This document shows positions 61,401 through 64,000 of a stretch of 64,000 bases of DNA, piece by piece. Position numbers and translations under genes: made by a program. Within the stretch, counting starts at the first letter, position 1; each line of letters begins with the position of its first letter. The notes under the pieces are model-generated. The model worked only from the letters and a program-made list of their open reading frames with translations, had not been told where the DNA came from and did not search any database. Source of the DNA: Asterochloris sp. CNOR1 (Eukaryota; Chlorophyta; Trebouxiophyceae; Trebouxiales; Trebouxiaceae); NCBI GenBank assembly GCA_963969365.1, contig OZ017749.1:62001-126000 (forward strand), in the 5' to 3' direction.

Positions 61401-63769
61401 ACAGTGCCTGTCGTCATCTGGAGCAGCCTGCATCATCTGTCAAACAGCAATGGCCTTCTGCACCCATGCATGCTGGGAATAGCTGCATCTGCTGAATGGC
61501 TGCGGCTTTGACTGAGAAGCAGCCTGCAACCTACAGCAGAGCCTGCTTCTCTCTGCAGGTGTTCTCCAGCAGCTAACAGACTCATATGCACTCCCTGCGG
61601 GTTTTGGTGTGGGGCAGATCGCACTGCAGAGGTCACAGACCCTGTGACTTGCATGGCTCTGCGTCAAGGCAGGTCTTTGCACCGGCCTGTTGTGTTTGAA
61701 AATTTGGGGTAACGTGGGCAGCCGGCCCACCTGCAAAGAGCACAGACCCTATGCTGGCACTGCTCCGCCTCCAGGCAGGGCATGGCACTGACCCAACGCT
61801 GCTTGCAGGTTTGGGGTGGCCCAGCGTGCTCGCCTCCAGGAGAAGAGCACCCCCCCGCCCCACGTGCTGGCCATGACGGCCACACCCATCCCGCGCACGC
61901 TGGCGCTGGCCGTGCATGGAGACATGGCCGTCTGCGCGATCGACGAGCTGCCCCCCGGGCGCCTGCCCGTGATCACGCATGCGCTGCACGACAGCGCAAC
62001 AAACCGTAAGCGGGTGAGACACTATTGCTGGGAAAGGCTCCGTAGGCAGTGGGGACAGTCTCACTCCGTCCACAGGCAACCTGCAGTGCACCACCTATCC
62101 CACAGCCCAAAAGGTATCTCCTGCACTACAGGTGTGCCAGCACACAGCACAGCTCCTGCCATTGGCTTGTGCACACAGCGCAAGTGTGGAGGGCCTCTCT
62201 GCAGCGCTACAATTCCACTGGCCTGATACTGAACGCCCTGCAAGGCTGCAAAACCCATACATCAGACATGTTCACTAAGCAGTCCTGAATGTTCTGCTTC
62301 ATGGTGCGATGGCCTGAGGGTCTGCTCCTCAGAGCTTGGCCTTGCCTGCACCACCCTACAAACCATCATGCTGCCCTGTTCTTCAGGTGTACAGGCACCT
62401 CCGGGAGGAGCTGGACCGTGGTGGCCAGGCCTTTGTGGTGTGTCCCCTGGTGGAGGGCACTGAGTCATCCAGGCTGCAGGAGGTTAAGGTGGGGCAGGGC
62501 GCAATCTGCCTGGGGCTGACCTATATGGATGAGTTGCAGAACACTGCAGGGACACCATGGTGCGTCATAATCCCCTACCTGTTGGGACGGCCTCTCTTGT
62601 GCAGTGGCTCCTTACCAAGACCGCACTGTTGCCATCAGGCTGGTCGAGCAAGGCTCGGCAGGTGGGAGACTGGAGCATGGTGCCTTGGCTGACTTGTACG
62701 GAGCCGCTTCTGAACCATAGCAGGGACGACATGGTGTGGCATGAGGACACAACAGAGGGCCTGTGCGTGAGGTTCCTCACCAGGAGCGCGTTGTTGTCAA
62801 CAGCTCCTGCTGAGAAGGGCTCGGCAGACAACAGCGGCATTGATGAGCCCTTGTGGGCAGCACTTGAAGCTCTGCAGGGGGCTCAGGATGTGTGTACTGC
62901 AGCGATGCCTTGCAGGCAGGCCTCCAAAAACTTTTCAGCGGGGAGGCTCTCAAAGGTGTTTGTGCAGGGCACCAGTGCGGCCCCTGCAGATCTGCTGTGA
63001 GGTACAGCTGGACCTGCACCCTGCTGCAAGGCAGCTGAAGTGCAATGCAGTGGAGTTTGGCTGAAGTGGCACTTCCTAAGGTTTGGAGGGTGTCAAAGCA
63101 GGGCAGGGTTTGGCAGATAACGCGGGCGTTAGCCAAACCCTTCCTCTGTGCCAGAGCAATCTGTCCGGGCTGTCAGGTCCCGTAAGCTGCTGGATGTGTG
63201 TCTGGGCTGCCTCATCACCTGGGAAGGCTGCAAGAGAGTGTTCTGTGTCCTCTGCTGTGTGGCAACAGCAATACTGCCAGAACGCAGCATCAGGTAGGTG
63301 AGCTTCCGCCAACGGCGCCAGGCACCCATGTGTGGCAGCCATGGTTTTGCTGTACTTTCCACACCAAATCTTCACACTCATGGGAGCAGGCTGCCATTCA
63401 TGAGGCACCCAGTGCTGTCGTTTGTGAGTTGCAAGCTCTGCTATTGCAGATGCCAAGAATGACTTTCCTCGCCTGTGAGGCAAAGCCCCTGTAACAGATT
63501 CCAAGCAATGCCTGCGAGAAGCCCGCACTACTCTATAAAGTGTTGCTGATCAAGGGGCAGTCTTTGAGGTGCTGCACGGCTGACCTGCTGAGCCCTGGTT
63601 GGTGCAGGATGCCGAGAAGGAGTTCACGGCCCTCCAGAAGGAGCCCCTCCTGAAGGGAGCAGTCTGTGGGCTGCTGCACGGACGCATGAGCGGAGAGGAG
63701 AAGGCCGCTGCCCTCAGCCAGTTTGCCAGTGGGCACACTCAGGTCCTCATCAGCACCACCGTGGTGGAG
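55447..63769 (+). CDS. RECG: RecG-type ATP-dependent DNA helicase (3' end outside window)
   Basis: Branch-migrating superfamily 2 helicase; in plants RECG1 acts in chloroplasts and mitochondria. Exons in order: 55439/55447-55834 (ends LLTPAQRM), 56324-56545 ([20 protein letters not shown]; the junction AT/G rebuilds ATG in phase), ~57205-57369 (OB-fold wedge, [15 protein letters not shown]), 57554-57675 ([17 protein letters not shown]), 58893-59011 ([20 protein letters not shown]), 59421-59541 ([16 protein letters not shown]-motif region), 59846-59989 (motif [20 protein letters not shown]), 60545-60661 ([10 protein letters not shown]), ~60981-61095 (motif II VVDEQHR), 61809-62013 (motif [21 protein letters not shown]), ~62388-62489 ([15 protein letters not shown]), 63609-63769 ([27 protein letters not shown]). 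Motif VI (about QxxGRxGR) lies beyond 64000. One wedge exon between 57675 and 58893 was not found. Organelle targeting is inferred from family, not seen. Confidence 0.93.
56477..56755 (+). repeat. Duplicated RecG exon end with (TGGCAG)n expansion
   Basis: TGGCTGAAGGCAGAGCTGGA in exon 56324-56545 recurs at about 56690 as TGGCTGAGGGCAGAACTGGA, offset about 210 nt. The copy carries TGGCAG repeated about four times, where the exon has GTGGCAGCAACAGCCGC. Confidence 0.75.
57108..57235 (+). repeat. Duplicated acceptor of the RecG wedge exon
   Basis: GCGTCACTCTYTGCCTGCAG, followed by CTCTGGRGGC, occurs at about 57108 and 57186. The second copy is the acceptor used by the exon beginning [11 protein letters not shown]. 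Confidence 0.75.
58870..59190 (+). repeat. Duplicated RecG exon 58893-59011 with its donor
   Basis: The block GAGGAGCTGCTCMTTCTGCAG through CACATCATGAGGTGCG and GGCGGAGCTGCTGC at 58960-59035 recurs at 59099-59178, offset about 139 nt. The copy has one Arg codon of LLRRH changed to Cys. Confidence 0.85.
59255..59475 (+). repeat. Three tandem copies of the acceptor of RecG exon 59421
   Basis: TGCAG followed by GASYYCTCRGAC and then TTCCATGA occurs with acceptor ends at 59261, 59338 and 59420 (spacing 77 and 82 nt). Only the third is in frame through [15 protein letters not shown]; the second has a stop (TGA) in that frame. Confidence 0.85.
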
Positions 63770-64000
63770 GTGGGTTTATTACTGAATCAATGAGTGGTCC
63801 TGCTGTGCGCCGCGTACTGTTGTGTCCTCTGCTTCTTGTGCAGAGCATGTAGGTGTTGAGGCCCTGCTAGCTGTGGTCTTCTGCACTCTGGGTTGGCAGC
63901 GACGTGCACGAGGGATGCAGGTGCGTGCATGGCTTGTGATGTGCGCTAGCTGCACTCACAACTGGAGTGCTGACAGGCCTCCATGGAAGGCCACCATGGT

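Noticed and set aside
1-64000. The many CTGCAG/TGCAG sites as a regulatory or restriction-linked motif
   Set aside because: Nearly all sit at intron 3' ends or at duplicated intron ends on the coding strand, so they are splice acceptors.

Overview
The window is nuclear DNA of a green alga (Chlorophyta). The evidence is: genes cut into many short exons by GT-AG introns ending in TGCAG; plant/algal gene families (a CASTOR/POLLUX/DMI1-type channel, a plant-type RecG, a plant-type histidine phosphatase, a GAF-PAS-TKL kinase); two eukaryotic 5S rRNA genes; and two short tracts of the plant-type telomere repeat TTTAGGG. TTTAGGG rather than TTTTAGGG argues against Chlamydomonas itself. BBS5 argues for a lineage that has, or recently had, cilia. 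The species cannot be named from this window. No gene here is a single long reading frame, so all models below were assembled by eye from conserved protein segments, splice sites and intron phase.

Layout: 61-11308 (+) GAF-PAS-protein kinase; 12113-15182 (-) histidine phosphatase, convergent with the kinase; 15740-15855 (+) 5S rRNA; 16244-27583 (-) CASTOR/POLLUX-like channel; 27780-32043 (-) ALG9 mannosyltransferase; 32375-36365 (+) BBS5, divergent from ALG9; 37095-43556 (+) CCCH zinc-finger protein; 44444-44559 (-) second 5S rRNA; 45777-46436 (-) an odd intronless reading frame broken by a stop; 48614-54964 (+) DEDDh 3'-5' exonuclease; 55447-63769 (+) RecG helicase, whose last exons lie beyond the window. 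The genes are functionally unrelated, as is usual for a nuclear chromosome. The only suggestive pairing is exonuclease then RecG, both nucleic-acid enzymes on the same strand with no clear boundary.

The most striking feature is a recurrent pattern of local tandem duplication at exon edges. In nearly every gene a 45-170 nt block that straddles a splice acceptor or donor, with part of the exon, is repeated 2-5 times inside the neighbouring intron. The best case is a 166-nt ladder at the kinase P-loop exon; others are in the channel (pore exon, a duplicated RCK exon, a unit carrying a telomere-repeat insertion), RecG, the exonuclease, ALG9, the CCCH gene and the phosphatase. Most copies are decayed, but a few keep frame and splice signals and could be alternative exons. 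This looks like an intron-growth or exon-birth process active in this genome.
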